Counted from the first letter of the stretch, positions 42,762-52,758 are shown. The stretch is DNA of 64,000 bases from Aestuariirhabdus haliotis (GCF_023509475.1 NZ_JAKSDZ010000015.1:1-64000); one strand, 5' to 3'. Made by a program: numbers and translations. The notes: generated by a model not told the origin, from the letters alone.

Positions 42762-43772
42762 GTGACCACCAAGTTATACCAGGTCTTTATCAGTGGCTCC
42801 CACAGCGATTTGCAGGAGGAGCGATCTGCGCTATTGCATACTCTGTTGGGCATGGGCTGTATTCCGGTAGGACCGGAGCTGTTGCCTGATTTCGGCGATT
42901 CTTCAAAGGATATCTGGCCCCATGTCCAGCAGCAGATTTCGGCCAGTGACTATGTCATTGTCTTGAACGCCTCGCGCTATGGCCCCCTCACGCGCAGTGG
43001 CGTCAGCTATATGCACCGTGAATATACCTATGCCAAGACATTGAGAAAGCCGATTCTGTGCTTGTTGCATGATGGCAAACACGCTTTGGGTGCCGATCGC
43101 ACCGAGGCGACTATGGAAGGGCAGGCGCGATTACGGGTCTTTCGTGACGAGCTTAAGGCACATCCGGAAATCAAGTGGGGCTCTGTCGCCGGTTTGAAAC
43201 AGGCCATACAGCGTCACCTGCCGACCTTTATTGAAGATAACCCTTCACCGGGCTGGGTGCGTCCGGAGAATGCCAGCTTCTCCTTGCGTCAAGAGAACTT
43301 GCAGCTCAGGCAACAGGTCGCCGAGCTCAACGATTTGCGTGACACTCTGTCGCCGTCAGGGAGTAATAGCCTTGAAGACTCTCTCAGCGAGCGTGCCGAA
43401 TTCTCGTTTATTTGTAACCTCTATATTGAAGGCAACTGCAAGCTGGCTACCTTGAAAGCCAGCATCAGCTGGAAAGACGTCTTCGCAGCCTTCTCCAGCC
43501 AGCTTAAACCCAGCGCCAGTGAAGACAAGATCAAGCAGGATCTGTCCGCCTATTTGGCCAATGCTTACCGAGGGTTGGTTTCCAAGCGGCATCCGGAAGC
43601 CCATGCGGTGAATGACTTTCAGTTCACCGAGCACTCCATGCGTATGATACGTTTGCAACTGCGCCGTTTGGGATTTATCAAAAAAGATACCCAATTATCA
43701 GACAAGAACCGTGCGATATGGCAACTTACGGCAGCGGGCGAACGTGCTCGTGGCCGTTTTATCGCAGCATGA
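42762..43772 (+). CDS. DUF4062 domain protein
   Basis: A 336-residue cytoplasmic protein. Residues 1-115 form a DUF4062 domain (YQVFISGSHSDLQEERSALL ... PILCLLHDG), a Rossmann-like, TIR-related module often found in bacterial conflict and NTPase-sensor proteins. A short coiled region (about 175-200) follows, then a C-terminal part (about 210-336) with a helix-turn-helix-like end (RLGFIKKDTQLSDKNRAIWQL). The start is GTG with a weak ribosome site. Single-gene architecture without an NTPase is a point of interest. The function is not known. Confidence 0.8.
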   Translation: MTTKLYQVFISGSHSDLQEERSALLHTLLGMGCIPVGPELLPDFGDSSKDIWPHVQQQISASDYVIVLNASRYGPLTRSGVSYMHREYTYAKTLRKPILCLLHDGKHALGADRTEATMEGQARLRVFRDELKAHPEIKWGSVAGLKQAIQRHLPTFIEDNPSPGWVRPENASFSLRQENLQLRQQVAELNDLRDTLSPSGSNSLEDSLSERAEFSFICNLYIEGNCKLATLKASISWKDVFAAFSSQLKPSASEDKIKQDLSAYLANAYRGLVSKRHPEAHAVNDFQFTEHSMRMIRLQLRRLGFIKKDTQLSDKNRAIWQLTAAGERARGRFIAA

Positions 43773-43813
43773 TCCCATTCCCTCAATTCGCATAAGGACA
43801 GGTTACTACCGAC

Positions 43814-44722
43814 ATGTTTTGGCTTGGAATCCTGATTGGTACGGTGCTTACCTGGCTCTTTATGTCGGGGGTGATCAAGCACCTGGCGAACGCTCTGAGT
43901 GGTCGGCTCTGGCGACCCAATCTGGATGCCAAATCGATGAGCCAGGAGCAATGGCTGTTGAACATTTCCGAGCACCCACCCAGCAGCTGGAACCATCTGG
44001 GGTATTGGAAAGAGGCCAGCACTTACGAGAGAGCCTGCGTTGAACTGGCTGGTTTGCTAGCTGATCGCGCTTGCCTGCGGGCCAGTGATCGAGTGGTTGA
44101 TGTCTCCTTTGGTTGTTCCGATCAGTTGCTGATTTGGGTCGACTATTACCAGGTGCAATCCCTGCATGCTTTTAGCAAGGTGTATTGGCAGCAAGAGCAG
44201 GCGCGCCGACGATGCCAGCCCTTCAGCCAGGTACAGATTCATAAGGGTGACCATATGGCGGTTGCCGAGCTGCCCGAATCATCAGTGGACAAAGTGTTGG
44301 CGTTGGACAATGCCTATTATTTTTCAGATAAGGCGGGCTTTTTCCGTGAGTGCCGTCGCGTTCTCGTTGACGAGGGCACCTTGGCATTGACGGACATGGT
44401 GCTGGTACGTCCGCAGAGTGGCCGCTGGGAACAGTTTGTCTGGAAAATTCTGGCGCGTATGGCGGGAGTACCGCTGCAAAACCTTATTACTCGTGAAGAG
44501 TATGATGCCTTACTTGAAGCGCAAGGCTTCAAACAGGTGACCGTTTCCGACATAACCGACGATGTCTTCAGCGGTTTTTTATATTGGCAGCAACAACATT
44601 ATATGAACCTGCGGACTTTCACGGGGCGCCAGCGATGGTTCAAGGTTCGGCTGACGGCAACCTTTATCCGTTGGTTCCTGGTGCGTGACCTGGTCAGGTA
44701 CCTGTTAGTGACAGCACGCTAA
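43814..44722 (+). CDS. Membrane-anchored class I methyltransferase-like protein
   Basis: A 302-residue protein with one N-terminal membrane helix (FWLGILIGTVLTWLFMSGVI) and a SAM-methyltransferase-like domain. The glycine loop is degenerate (VVDVSFGCSDQL in place of DxGxGxG), while later segments VDKVLALDNAYYFSDK and FRECRRVLVDEGTLALTDM match the Methyltransf_11 pattern. A second basic amphipathic segment ends the protein. The target may be a lipid or quinone precursor; this is a guess. It is 41 bases after the DUF4062 gene. Confidence 0.7.
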   Translation: MFWLGILIGTVLTWLFMSGVIKHLANALSGRLWRPNLDAKSMSQEQWLLNISEHPPSSWNHLGYWKEASTYERACVELAGLLADRACLRASDRVVDVSFGCSDQLLIWVDYYQVQSLHAFSKVYWQQEQARRRCQPFSQVQIHKGDHMAVAELPESSVDKVLALDNAYYFSDKAGFFRECRRVLVDEGTLALTDMVLVRPQSGRWEQFVWKILARMAGVPLQNLITREEYDALLEAQGFKQVTVSDITDDVFSGFLYWQQQHYMNLRTFTGRQRWFKVRLTATFIRWFLVRDLVRYLLVTAR

Positions 44723-44853
44723 GCACTGCCTATCCTATCTTTAGGGCTGCGTTTTACGCCGCCGATTCAAGCTTTTCACCCGGCAGCAGATACAGTAGAT
44801 AAGCCCAGATCGTGGACTGGTCCGTTCAGTTCGTGTGCTTGATGTCCTATATA

Positions 44854-46812
44854 ATGAAAAAACGGGTAATGATTATGTTAACCAGCCTTCTGAATAGCCT
44901 GCGCAGTCGCTTGCTCCTTCCATTAATCATCGCGGTGATCGTGGTGATAGCGTTGCAAACACTGATCACCCTGTCGCTCACCTCGGGTAGCGTCAATGAG
45001 CTGGTAGAAGGTGTCTCGGGGCAAATGGAAGCAGAGAACCTGAATATTGCCAGGGAGCTCGACGACAGCGGCCGCCAGGTTGAGCGTTCGATCGCGGCAC
45101 TTGCGGAAAAATCCAGGGAGGTGTTGGCCACCACGCTGGAAGAGCAGCTAGGCAACGAGCAGGTTAAGGTGGCTTCCCAGCTGGCGAAAACACTAAAGGC
45201 TTCCGCGGATTCCATGGCGCAGTTGTTGGCGGCGGTGTCTCCGGCCGCTATCTGGGATGAGGATACGCCGCTATTGACCGAGTATGTGCGTGTGGCGCAT
45301 AAGAATCCTGATGTAATTTTCGCCTTTTATTTCGATGCCGATGACAAGCCCCTGACGCGCCACCTGGAGCGCAATGATCCCCGGGTTAAACGTTTGCTTG
45401 AGCAGGGCGAGGGGCGGCGATCCCGGGATAAAGTACTCAGTGCGGCCCGCGCCGATAGTAATATTTATATCAGTAGCGTGGAGATTAATCCGCGGGGCGC
45501 GGTGATTGGGCGTTTTATTATGGGGGTATCTCGGGAAGAGGAGCAGCAAGCCGTTGAGGCCATGGAGAGCAGTTTTACCCAGGTGGTTGAGGTTAGCCAA
45601 CAGTTGGTTGACGGAGCTATTCAGGTTCAGTCTGCAGGAACATTGAAAGACCTGGGCGCATCCATTGATAACGTCAAGCAGCGTAATGAGCAGGCGCTGT
45701 TAGTGGTGCAGCAGGATATAGAGAGCTCTTCTTCGATGCTGGTGCGAAATCTTACCCTGATCATGTTGGTCATGGGGGTATTGTTGGTGTTTGTGCTGGT
45801 GATTGCCATGGCAATACGGGTGCTGGCCAAGGTCAATGTGCTGACTGGCGAGGTACGTGAACTGGCCACCGGTGAAGGCGATTTGACGCGTCGCATTGCG
45901 ATTCGCAGTAACGATGAAATTGGCGACATGGCGGCGGAAATAAACCGCTTTATCGAGAAAACCCAGGGCATCGTACAGGAGGTTAATGGCGCCGCTGACC
46001 AGACCGGTTCAAGCATCGATGACCTGTATCAGCAGAGCAGTCATATGCAGGAGGCGATGGATCGTCAGAAACAGGCTGTGGGACAGGTGAGCCATGCGCT
46101 TGATGAGATCGTCACCAGTATTCAGTATGAAACAGAAAGCGTGCAAAACTCATTACTCAGTGTCGATCAGGTCAGGGAAAACACCTCGCAGACTGTAGAT
46201 ATCTCCGGCAAGGTGCGAGAGCTGTTTACCTTGCTGGTGGAAAAGGTTCGTGAGGCATCCGATGTGGTCAACTCGCTGCAAGATCGGTCTGATCAGATTG
46301 GCACCGTACTGGATGTGATCAAGGGGATTGCCGAGCAAACCAACCTGTTGGCTCTCAATGCCGCAATAGAAGCGGCGCGTGCCGGAGAAAGTGGACGGGG
46401 CTTTGCCGTCGTCGCCGACGAGGTTCGCTCCTTGGCCAGTAAAACCCAGCAATCAACGGAAGATATTCAACGCACCATAGAATCTTTGCAGAGCGGCGCA
46501 AAAGGGGCGGTGGGTGTGATCGATGACGCCTGTTCCCATGCCGAAGAAGGGATTGAGGCCATTTCGATGGCGGACCAGCTACAGCAAAATGTGCAAGCTT
46601 CGGTGCAGGAGCTTTACGACCTGATCAATAATATTGCTTCTATGGCAGAAGAGCAGTCCCATGTATCGGTCGATCTCAAGAGCAGCGTTGACACCATCAA
46701 CGGTGAAACTGAGCGTTCGTTACAGTCGGTTAATGAGGTCGCTGACACAGGCAGTAAGCTGGCTACCTTATCGGCGGCATTGAAGAAAGCGGTATCCCAG
46801 TTTCGTGTATAG
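44854..46812 (+). CDS. Methyl-accepting chemotaxis protein
   Basis: About 652 residues. An N-terminal membrane helix (about 20-45), a periplasmic sensor of about 260 residues with long helical and single-cache-like parts, a second helix near 300, a HAMP domain ([16 protein letters not shown]) and the signalling tip [21 protein letters not shown]. It relays an unknown signal to CheA. No CheR-binding pentapeptide is visible at the C-terminus (SQFRV). Several starts are possible (GTG 44812, ATG 44842, 44854, 44875), none with a strong ribosome site. Confidence 0.85.
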   Translation: MKKRVMIMLTSLLNSLRSRLLLPLIIAVIVVIALQTLITLSLTSGSVNELVEGVSGQMEAENLNIARELDDSGRQVERSIAALAEKSREVLATTLEEQLGNEQVKVASQLAKTLKASADSMAQLLAAVSPAAIWDEDTPLLTEYVRVAHKNPDVIFAFYFDADDKPLTRHLERNDPRVKRLLEQGEGRRSRDKVLSAARADSNIYISSVEINPRGAVIGRFIMGVSREEEQQAVEAMESSFTQVVEVSQQLVDGAIQVQSAGTLKDLGASIDNVKQRNEQALLVVQQDIESSSSMLVRNLTLIMLVMGVLLVFVLVIAMAIRVLAKVNVLTGEVRELATGEGDLTRRIAIRSNDEIGDMAAEINRFIEKTQGIVQEVNGAADQTGSSIDDLYQQSSHMQEAMDRQKQAVGQVSHALDEIVTSIQYETESVQNSLLSVDQVRENTSQTVDISGKVRELFTLLVEKVREASDVVNSLQDRSDQIGTVLDVIKGIAEQTNLLALNAAIEAARAGESGRGFAVVADEVRSLASKTQQSTEDIQRTIESLQSGAKGAVGVIDDACSHAEEGIEAISMADQLQQNVQASVQELYDLINNIASMAEEQSHVSVDLKSSVDTINGETERSLQSVNEVADTGSKLATLSAALKKAVSQFRV

Positions 46813-46845
46813 TTAGGCGCTCTTGTCTTAACTGGTTCCGGAAAT

Positions 46846-47874
46846 ATGGCTTCAATAATCGATCTGCGCAGTGACACAGTCACTCAGCCCTCAAACGCAA
46901 TGCGTGACGCGATGAGTCGAGCACCCGTGGGTGACGATGTCTTCGGCGAAGATCCTACGGTTAATCAACTTCAGGAATTGGCGGCTGCACTCAGCGGTCA
47001 TCAGGCAGCACTGTTTGTGCCAACGGGGACTCAAAGTAATCTGGTTGGACTGCTGGCGCATTGCGAGCGTGGCGATGAATATATCTGTGGCCAGCAAGCC
47101 CATACTTATAAGTATGAAGGGGGCGGTGCGGCGGTGTTGGGCAGCATCCAGCCGCAGCCGATTGAATTCGAGGCTGATGGTAGTCTGGACCTGAAACGGG
47201 TTGAGGCGAGCATCAAAGCGGATGACTTTCATTTTGCCCGTACCCGATTGCTGGCGCTTGAAAATACCCACGCAGGAAAAGTATTGCCGCTGGATTACCT
47301 GCAAAGCGCCAGGGAATTCTGTGATCAAAAAGGCCTGGCCTACCACCTCGATGGTGCGCGAGTTTGCAATGCCGCGGTCAAGCTTGGCGTTAGTCTGGAT
47401 ACCATTACATCACCTTTTGATTCGGTTTCTATTTGTTTGTCCAAGGGGCTCGGGGCGCCTGTCGGCTCGGTACTTTGCGGATCCCATGAGCTGATCGGCA
47501 ACGCGCGTCGCTGGCGCAAGGTGGTTGGCGGCGGTATGCGGCAAGCCGGAGTTCTGGCGGCGGCCGGAATTTATGCGTTGCAAAATAACGTGCAGCGGTT
47601 GGCCGAAGATCATCACAACGCCATGGAGTTAGCGCAAGGGTTGGCTGATATTGCTGAGCTGAGGGTGGAAACCGGTCGGGTGCAAACCAACATGCTGTAC
47701 GTCGAGATGGCGCCAGAGCAGTTTGAACCCCTGAAGGTATTTATGGGGGAGCGAGGCATTCGACTCGATTCACGTCTGCCCATGCGCATGGTGACGCATC
47801 TGGATATATCTTCTGAAGACGTTATTCGAGTAGTGGCTGCGTTCAAACAGTTTTTTGCCAGCCGGCAAGGCTGA
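46846..47874 (+). CDS. ltaE: Low-specificity L-threonine aldolase
   Basis: A 342-residue PLP enzyme that cleaves threonine or allo-threonine to glycine and acetaldehyde. It has the N-terminal DLRSDTVTQPS typical of the family and the PLP lysine in SICLSKGLGAPVGSVL. The ATG lies 36 bases after the chemoreceptor stop. Length is normal. Confidence 0.92.
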   Translation: MASIIDLRSDTVTQPSNAMRDAMSRAPVGDDVFGEDPTVNQLQELAAALSGHQAALFVPTGTQSNLVGLLAHCERGDEYICGQQAHTYKYEGGGAAVLGSIQPQPIEFEADGSLDLKRVEASIKADDFHFARTRLLALENTHAGKVLPLDYLQSAREFCDQKGLAYHLDGARVCNAAVKLGVSLDTITSPFDSVSICLSKGLGAPVGSVLCGSHELIGNARRWRKVVGGGMRQAGVLAAAGIYALQNNVQRLAEDHHNAMELAQGLADIAELRVETGRVQTNMLYVEMAPEQFEPLKVFMGERGIRLDSRLPMRMVTHLDISSEDVIRVVAAFKQFFASRQG

Positions 47875-48154
47875 GTTATTTTTGACCAAACCTGGAAGAT
47901 GCCCCGCCTCTCTGGGGTAGCCTGATTTATCCACAGCTGTTGCACAGGGCGGTGCAACATTTCTGTGGGTACTCCTGCGGCTGCTGATCGGATCTGCCAG
48001 ATAGCCGGGTAATTTGCCAGTTAGAATTATGAGTAAACTCTGCCGGCTTTTTCTGCGTAAGATAATCAGTAAGCTGGTACTGCTATCCGGTCAGGGTGCC
48101 TTGCCGGAAGGGGCGTTGACTTGATTTATGTCGTGCGACGGGAGAGGTTAGGGA

Positions 48155-48970
48155 ATGAAACCAGGCATCAAGGGATTGGTATTGCTAGTCAGCCTGTTTA
48201 TGGTGGGTTGCACTCTCAAGCCTATTTACAACAACCTTTACTGGCTGGTGCCCTGGTACATAGAGGATTATGTCACTCTGAGGGACGGCCAGAGTCAGCG
48301 CATGCGTGATGGTTTGCGGGATTTTATCGAAGCCCATCGAGAGGAGCAGATACCCCATTACATTGGCTTTTTACGTTCACTGGAGCCATTCGCCGATGGA
48401 GTTACAGAACAGCAGCTGTGGTATCTGTCCCATCGAGTGGAGAACTTTTGGGATGAGCTCAAGCTTATGATGGCCCCGGAGATCGAGCATTTTATGCTGT
48501 CGCTCGATGAGCAACAGAAAAAAGAACTGTTTGAAAGCCTCGATGAATCTAACCAGGAGCTTCGTGAGCGCCTTCAGGAGCCCGGTGAGAGTGCTCAAGA
48601 GCGATATCGGGAACGTACCGAATCTCTGGTGGATTTCTGGTTGGGGTCGCCGACGGAGCAACAGCAACGTTTGCTGAAGGCTTATCAAGTACGCTTGAAG
48701 CCTAACGATCAAGGGTGGATCGACAGTCGTGAGCGTTGGCAGCAAGCCCTCAGGGAGGCGCTGGTGGAGCCGGTAGAGGTTGATCGGCTGCGTTTTCTGT
48801 TAACGCGTAATCGTGAACTCTGGAGTCTCAGTTACCGGGAGTCGATCCTGTATCACCGGGAGCTCACTGTGCAGTTGATCAGCCAGTTGAGCTATACCCT
48901 TACCGAACGACAGAAAAAGCGCTTTAAAGAGCAGCTGCAAGGTATTATCGAGAGTTTGGAATCGCTCTAG
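48155..48970 (+). CDS. DUF6279 family lipoprotein
   Basis: A 271-residue lipoprotein (LLVSLFMVGC) with a helical, charge-rich body, including IYNNLYWLVPWYIEDYVTL near the N-terminus and repeated EQQKKELFESL-type helices. This matches the DUF6279 family of gammaproteobacterial lipoproteins of unknown function. It stands alone between threonine aldolase and the convergent copper genes. Confidence 0.75.
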   Translation: MKPGIKGLVLLVSLFMVGCTLKPIYNNLYWLVPWYIEDYVTLRDGQSQRMRDGLRDFIEAHREEQIPHYIGFLRSLEPFADGVTEQQLWYLSHRVENFWDELKLMMAPEIEHFMLSLDEQQKKELFESLDESNQELRERLQEPGESAQERYRERTESLVDFWLGSPTEQQQRLLKAYQVRLKPNDQGWIDSRERWQQALREALVEPVEVDRLRFLLTRNRELWSLSYRESILYHRELTVQLISQLSYTLTERQKKRFKEQLQGIIESLESL

Positions 48971-49171
48971 TGATAGCACTCAAGGCGTTTGTGATGGGCG
49001 CAGGGTAGATCTGGGTGAGCTACTCTAATGGATGGAGTGGGTACCCGTTAGTAGGGATACGGCTACTGGCTAAGAATCACAACTCTATAAATGTTGCTGT
49101 TGCATTGACGTCTCGGGCAGCGAAGGTTGGCCCACCACCCGAGAGGCTAAGCTTGGTATCGAAACTGAGGC

Positions 49172-49630
49172 TTAGTGGTCCATATGTGACATGCCGGATT
49201 TCATATCCGAGGTTGCCACGGGCAGCATCAGCTCTTTCTCGCTGCCATCGCTGAATTTCAGTACCACCTTGACCTGATCACCTTCCTTGAGAGGTTGCTT
49301 AAGGCCCATCAACATCACATGGTAGCTACCGGGCTTAAGCTCTAGAGTACCGCCGGCAGGAACCGCGACGCCTTCTTTCTGGTGTTCCATTTTCATCATC
49401 CCCCCCTCTTTCTTGCTGAGGTGGATTTGAACCATTTTAGCGACGCTGGAGTTTGCGGCGACCAGAGTTACCGCTGCGTCCTTGTGGTTGGCTATCTTCA
49501 TGTAAGCGGCGCTATTGGGCGCTTCGGGAGGGACGGCCCGCACCCAGCCATCACTGATCATAAGATCTCCGGCGTAGAGGTTGACACTGAACGAACACAG
49601 CAGGGCCATAACAAGGGTTGATAGACGCAT
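49172..49630 (-). CDS. Periplasmic copper chaperone PCu(A)C
   Basis: A 152-residue periplasmic protein with a Sec signal (MRLSTLVMALLCSFSVNLYA) and the Met/His copper site spread over VQIHLSKKEGGMMKMEH and GSYHVMLMGLK. It carries copper to the CuA or CuB site of cytochrome oxidases and works with Sco. It is 41 bases downstream of sco. The end SGMSHMDH gives extra metal-binding residues. Confidence 0.9.
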   Translation of the reverse strand: MRLSTLVMALLCSFSVNLYAGDLMISDGWVRAVPPEAPNSAAYMKIANHKDAAVTLVAANSSVAKMVQIHLSKKEGGMMKMEHQKEGVAVPAGGTLELKPGSYHVMLMGLKQPLKEGDQVKVVLKFSDGSEKELMLPVATSDMKSGMSHMDH

Positions 49631-49671
49631 AGTTTCTCTCTTTTGTGGTTTAGATTGATATTTTGATGTGC

Positions 49672-50262
49672 TTAGTTGATCACTGAGCGGATACGGGTGC
49701 TCAGCTCGCTGGGCGTGGTTTCCCGTGGTAGCGTTGCGACCAGCTGACCTTCAGGATTGATCAGGAAGAAGTTGGCGCTATGGGACACCCAATACACGGA
49801 AGGATCATCACCTGTGTAGGTTTTCTCGTAGATCACACCATAGCTTCTGGCAACGGATGCAATCTGCTCTTCCGTGCCACGCAAGGTACCCAGTCGAGGG
49901 TGGAAAAAAGCGGCGTATTCCCCCAGTCGCCTGAGGTTGTCCCGAGCTGGGTCCAGGGTGATAAACAGAGCCTGCACTTTATCGTGCTCTTCTGTGTTTA
50001 ACTGTTTCAGCGCGCCGCCGACAATACCCAGGTCAATGGGACAGATGTCCGGACAAGAGGCGTAGCCAAAATAGAGTACAACCGCTTTACCCTGGAGTTG
50101 TTGCAGGCTGACGGGGCCTTTGCTACTGGTGAGTGTAAAGGGAGGGGCTGGGGGGCGTTCCCTGGCCGCCGATTGTTCCTGATATAGGTAATACTGGACG
50201 CCCGCGGCAACGGTGACCATGGCAATCATAATCGGGATAAGTATCTGGTAAAAACGACTCAC
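49672..50262 (-). CDS. SCO1/SenC family copper protein
   Basis: A 196-residue thioredoxin-like protein anchored by an N-terminal helix. The copper ligands are FGYASCPDICPID (CxxxC) and the distal His in SHSANFFLI. It reduces or metallates the CuA centre of cytochrome c oxidase. Its start overlaps the stop of the gene at 50259 by 4 bases, and PCu(A)C follows. Confidence 0.92.
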   Translation of the reverse strand: MSRFYQILIPIMIAMVTVAAGVQYYLYQEQSAARERPPAPPFTLTSSKGPVSLQQLQGKAVVLYFGYASCPDICPIDLGIVGGALKQLNTEEHDKVQALFITLDPARDNLRRLGEYAAFFHPRLGTLRGTEEQIASVARSYGVIYEKTYTGDDPSVYWVSHSANFFLINPEGQLVATLPRETTPSELSTRIRSVIN

Positions 50263-50714
50263 GTTAGGGGCTCCAGGGCAAAGGTGATCTGATAAATGCC
50301 GGCGTCTGTGGACAGGCGGAGCTCGGCAAGCCAGCGCATCTTCTGGTCCACAGTGCAGTAGCTGATTCGGGTGGTGGCATGGAAACCCTGAGCGGGGTTG
50401 CCTTCAAGAAAGACGGGTTGCAGCCCCATGTACATGCTTTCGCCAACAAACTGCAGCTGTGCTGAATTGACGCCTTCCGGGGTTTTCAGGCTGATTTCAA
50501 GGGGTTTGCCATGGGGCAGGCCGCGGGGCTCTATTTGCAAGGTAACATCGCCCAGTCCAGCCAGGTGAATGTTGCAGGGGGCGTTGAGGGGACAAGGGCC
50601 ATTTACAGTGGCCAGTAATTGATCGGGAGGTTGGCGTTGCAGCCAGGTAGGCAAGACGACAATGCCCAGTAACAACAGGCCTAGACAAATGACTTGTATA
50701 CCGGGATGACGCAC
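50259..50714 (-). CDS. Membrane-anchored hypothetical protein of the copper operon
   Basis: About 151 residues with one N-terminal membrane helix and a periplasmic beta-rich domain containing a CPLNAPC pair, a Met-rich SMYMGLQP and a later Cys. No family name is certain. It is coupled to the Sco gene (4-base overlap), so a role in copper handling or oxidase assembly is likely. The start is uncertain: GTG at 50712-50714 has AAGGA 11 bases upstream; a TTG at 50735 adds seven residues. Confidence 0.65.
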   Translation of the reverse strand: MRHPGIQVICLGLLLLGIVVLPTWLQRQPPDQLLATVNGPCPLNAPCNIHLAGLGDVTLQIEPRGLPHGKPLEISLKTPEGVNSAQLQFVGESMYMGLQPVFLEGNPAQGFHATTRISYCTVDQKMRWLAELRLSTDAGIYQITFALEPLT

Positions 50715-50786
50715 GCTGAGGAGATTCCTTGTCAATTCAACTGTACGGATTATAAAGTGGGCTCAGGCTACAACCTAGGAGAATAA

Positions 50787-51599
50787 GTGCGTCAGATTGT
50801 CGCACATCAAGCTTCCATGTTTTTTGATACTCATTGCCATCTGGATTTCCCTCAATTTGATGACGGGCGTAGCCGTTTGCTGGACGACTGTGCCGCAGCC
50901 CGGGTGGATAAAATATTGATACCGGGAGTGTCGGCATCCAGTTGGGCTGGCTTGATGAGTCTGTGCGCCAAGAACGATTCAAGAGTTCAATTAATGGCAG
51001 CGGTGGGGTTGCATCCGTTTTATCTCGATCAGCACCAGGTAGTAGACCTGGTGCGATTGTCTCAATTGCTCCAGCAGCGGCCGGAATATCTGGTGGCGGT
51101 GGGAGAGATAGGCCTTGATTATATGTTGCCAGAGCACGGATGGCCGATGCAGCATCACCTGTTTCGCCAACAGCTTAAAATAGCCAAAAGTGAACAGTTA
51201 CCGGTATTGCTTCATGTGCGTAAGGCTCATGATCAGGTGCTTAAGTGTCTTCGAGAGCTGGATTTTGATTGTGGCGGCGTTGTTCATGCGTTTTCAGGGA
51301 GTGAGCAACAGGCCCGGCGGTATATAGAACGTGGATTCCTGTTGGGCGTAGGAGGCGCCATCAGTTGGTCGCGCGCTACGCGGTTGCGAAGTATGATCGC
51401 GAGGCTGCCTATAGAAAGCCTGGTTCTTGAGACGGACGCTCCGGATATGATGCCGGCCTTTGCGGAAGGAGAGTGGAACTCACCCCTTAATTTGCCTGCT
51501 ATTGCAGAGTGTCTTGCAGAACTGAAAAAGGTAAGTGTTTTGCAAATTGCGGATCAATCCCTACGCAATATTCTCAAGCTGCTCTATGCTGAGAAGTAA
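50787..51599 (+). CDS. TatD family metal-dependent hydrolase
   Basis: A 270-residue TIM-barrel hydrolase of the TatD (DNase) family. Metal ligands are seen in FFDTHCHLDF, VGEIGLDY, LLHVRKA, VHAFSGSE and ETDAPD. The GTG at 50787 is supported by AGGAG at 5 bases; the ATG at 50817, where the usual family N-terminus starts, has no such site. Close to the YjjV-type branch by length. Confidence 0.85.
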   Translation: MRQIVAHQASMFFDTHCHLDFPQFDDGRSRLLDDCAAARVDKILIPGVSASSWAGLMSLCAKNDSRVQLMAAVGLHPFYLDQHQVVDLVRLSQLLQQRPEYLVAVGEIGLDYMLPEHGWPMQHHLFRQQLKIAKSEQLPVLLHVRKAHDQVLKCLRELDFDCGGVVHAFSGSEQQARRYIERGFLLGVGGAISWSRATRLRSMIARLPIESLVLETDAPDMMPAFAEGEWNSPLNLPAIAECLAELKKVSVLQIADQSLRNILKLLYAEK

Positions 51600-51839
51600 T
51601 GGGCTTCTTTTTGACCTTGAGCAAGTCGGAGTTCGCATATGGCGGACTGTTCAATGGAGCTGTTTGAGGCCCGTGATAGTATCGAAATATGAGGCATAGG
51701 GATGTTTGTGGGAGTGTATTAAGTGTGCTCCAAATACGATAAAGCCTCGAAAGATCAAGATTCTGGCCCTAATGCTGACGTCAATGGATAAAGCGACGAG
51801 TGAGGGGCCACACACTATGCAAAGACGAGGAATCAAACC

Positions 51840-52460
51840 ATGTCACTAGAGGCGATCACCAGAAAGATCCCACAGCAGCAGAGAGGTTTTGAGAAACAGC
51901 GACTTATTCTCGATATCTGCCAGGAGATCATACTTGAAGAGGATGTGAATTCGCTGAAAATGAATAATGTTGCGCAACGAGCGGGTATCTCTATCGGCTC
52001 TTTGTATCAATACTTTCCAACCAAGAGTGCGATTGTTGCTGCCTTAGCCGAAGAGGTTCTGGGTGCCTACCGTGAAACCGTGCAAAAGCTGCTTGATGCC
52101 GTCACAAGCAAAAAGGAGTTTGCCGAGGCGTTGCAGGCGATCATTGCCAAGACCGTGACTTACCATAAAAAGAATCCATTGCTGGGCGAAGTTAGCTTGG
52201 GTGCAGCTGCGGATCGGTTGACTCGTCATCTGGTTGCCGATGATGCCAAGCAGGGCGCGGTAGCTTTGACTGAAGTAGCCAAGCGGGTTGGTATCAAAGG
52301 GGATGACAAAACCTTGTTGCGTCAAAGTCGCTTGTTCGGCGCTTTGATGGCCAGTGCGGTTCAGATATCATTGAGCGAACGCGGCAAGGGAGCCAAGGAT
52401 ATCCTTGAAGCCTGCAGTACTTTGGTATTAAAAGAGTGGGGTCTGGCGCGTTACGCCTGA
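51840..52460 (+). CDS. TetR family transcriptional regulator
   Basis: A 206-residue repressor-type regulator with a TetR helix-turn-helix at residues 20-65 (VAQRAGISIGSLYQYFPTKSAIVAAL). GAGGAAT precedes the ATG. The ligand-binding half is not recognisable. No obvious target operon adjoins; it is followed by the oppositely oriented tRNA genes. Confidence 0.85.
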   Translation: MSLEAITRKIPQQQRGFEKQRLILDICQEIILEEDVNSLKMNNVAQRAGISIGSLYQYFPTKSAIVAALAEEVLGAYRETVQKLLDAVTSKKEFAEALQAIIAKTVTYHKKNPLLGEVSLGAAADRLTRHLVADDAKQGAVALTEVAKRVGIKGDDKTLLRQSRLFGALMASAVQISLSERGKGAKDILEACSTLVLKEWGLARYA

Positions 52461-52518
52461 GGCCGGTCTTTCAGTGCTGCCGCCAGGGAGGTGGCAGCGT
52501 AAAGAATGCAAGAAAAGA

Positions 52519-52593
52519 TGGCTGGGGTGGCAGGATTCGAACCTACGCATGCTGGGATCAAAACCCAGTGCCTTACCGCTTGGCGACACCCCA
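52519..52593 (-). tRNA. tRNA-Gln (UUG), copy 1
   Basis: Reading the minus strand gives a 75-base cloverleaf with encoded CCA, acceptor TGGGGTG, anticodon loop TTTTGAT (anticodon TTG) between CTGGG and CCCAG, and a T loop GTTCGAATC. Identical over its full length to the copy at 56461. It follows tRNA-Met, 43 bases downstream on the same strand. Confidence 0.95.
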
Positions 52594-52636
52594 ATAACCT
52601 GTCGATCCGGAAGAAATAATCTCCCTTCACTTTGTA

Positions 52637-52713
52637 TGGTAGCTACGACTAGATTCGAACTAGTGACCCCAACATTATGAGTGTTGTGCTCTAACCAACT
52701 GAGCTACGTAGCC
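52637..52713 (-). tRNA. tRNA-Met (CAU), elongator
   Basis: A 77-base cloverleaf on the minus strand with encoded CCA. The anticodon loop CTCATAA lies between CAACA and TGTTG. The first acceptor pair is G-C and the anticodon stem lacks the three G-C pairs of initiator tRNA, so this is the elongator type. Confidence 0.93.
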
Positions 52714-52729
52714 GTCGAAAGTGGCGCGT

Positions 52730-52758
52730 ATTTTGTTGATTTCAGACCGCCTTGTCAA
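52730..52758 (-). promoter_or_regulatory. Sigma-70 promoter for the tRNA-Met/tRNA-Gln unit
   Basis: On the minus strand a perfect TTGACA is followed after 17 bases by CAAAAT (4 of 6). It lies 17 bases before the tRNA-Met 5' end. Confidence 0.6.
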
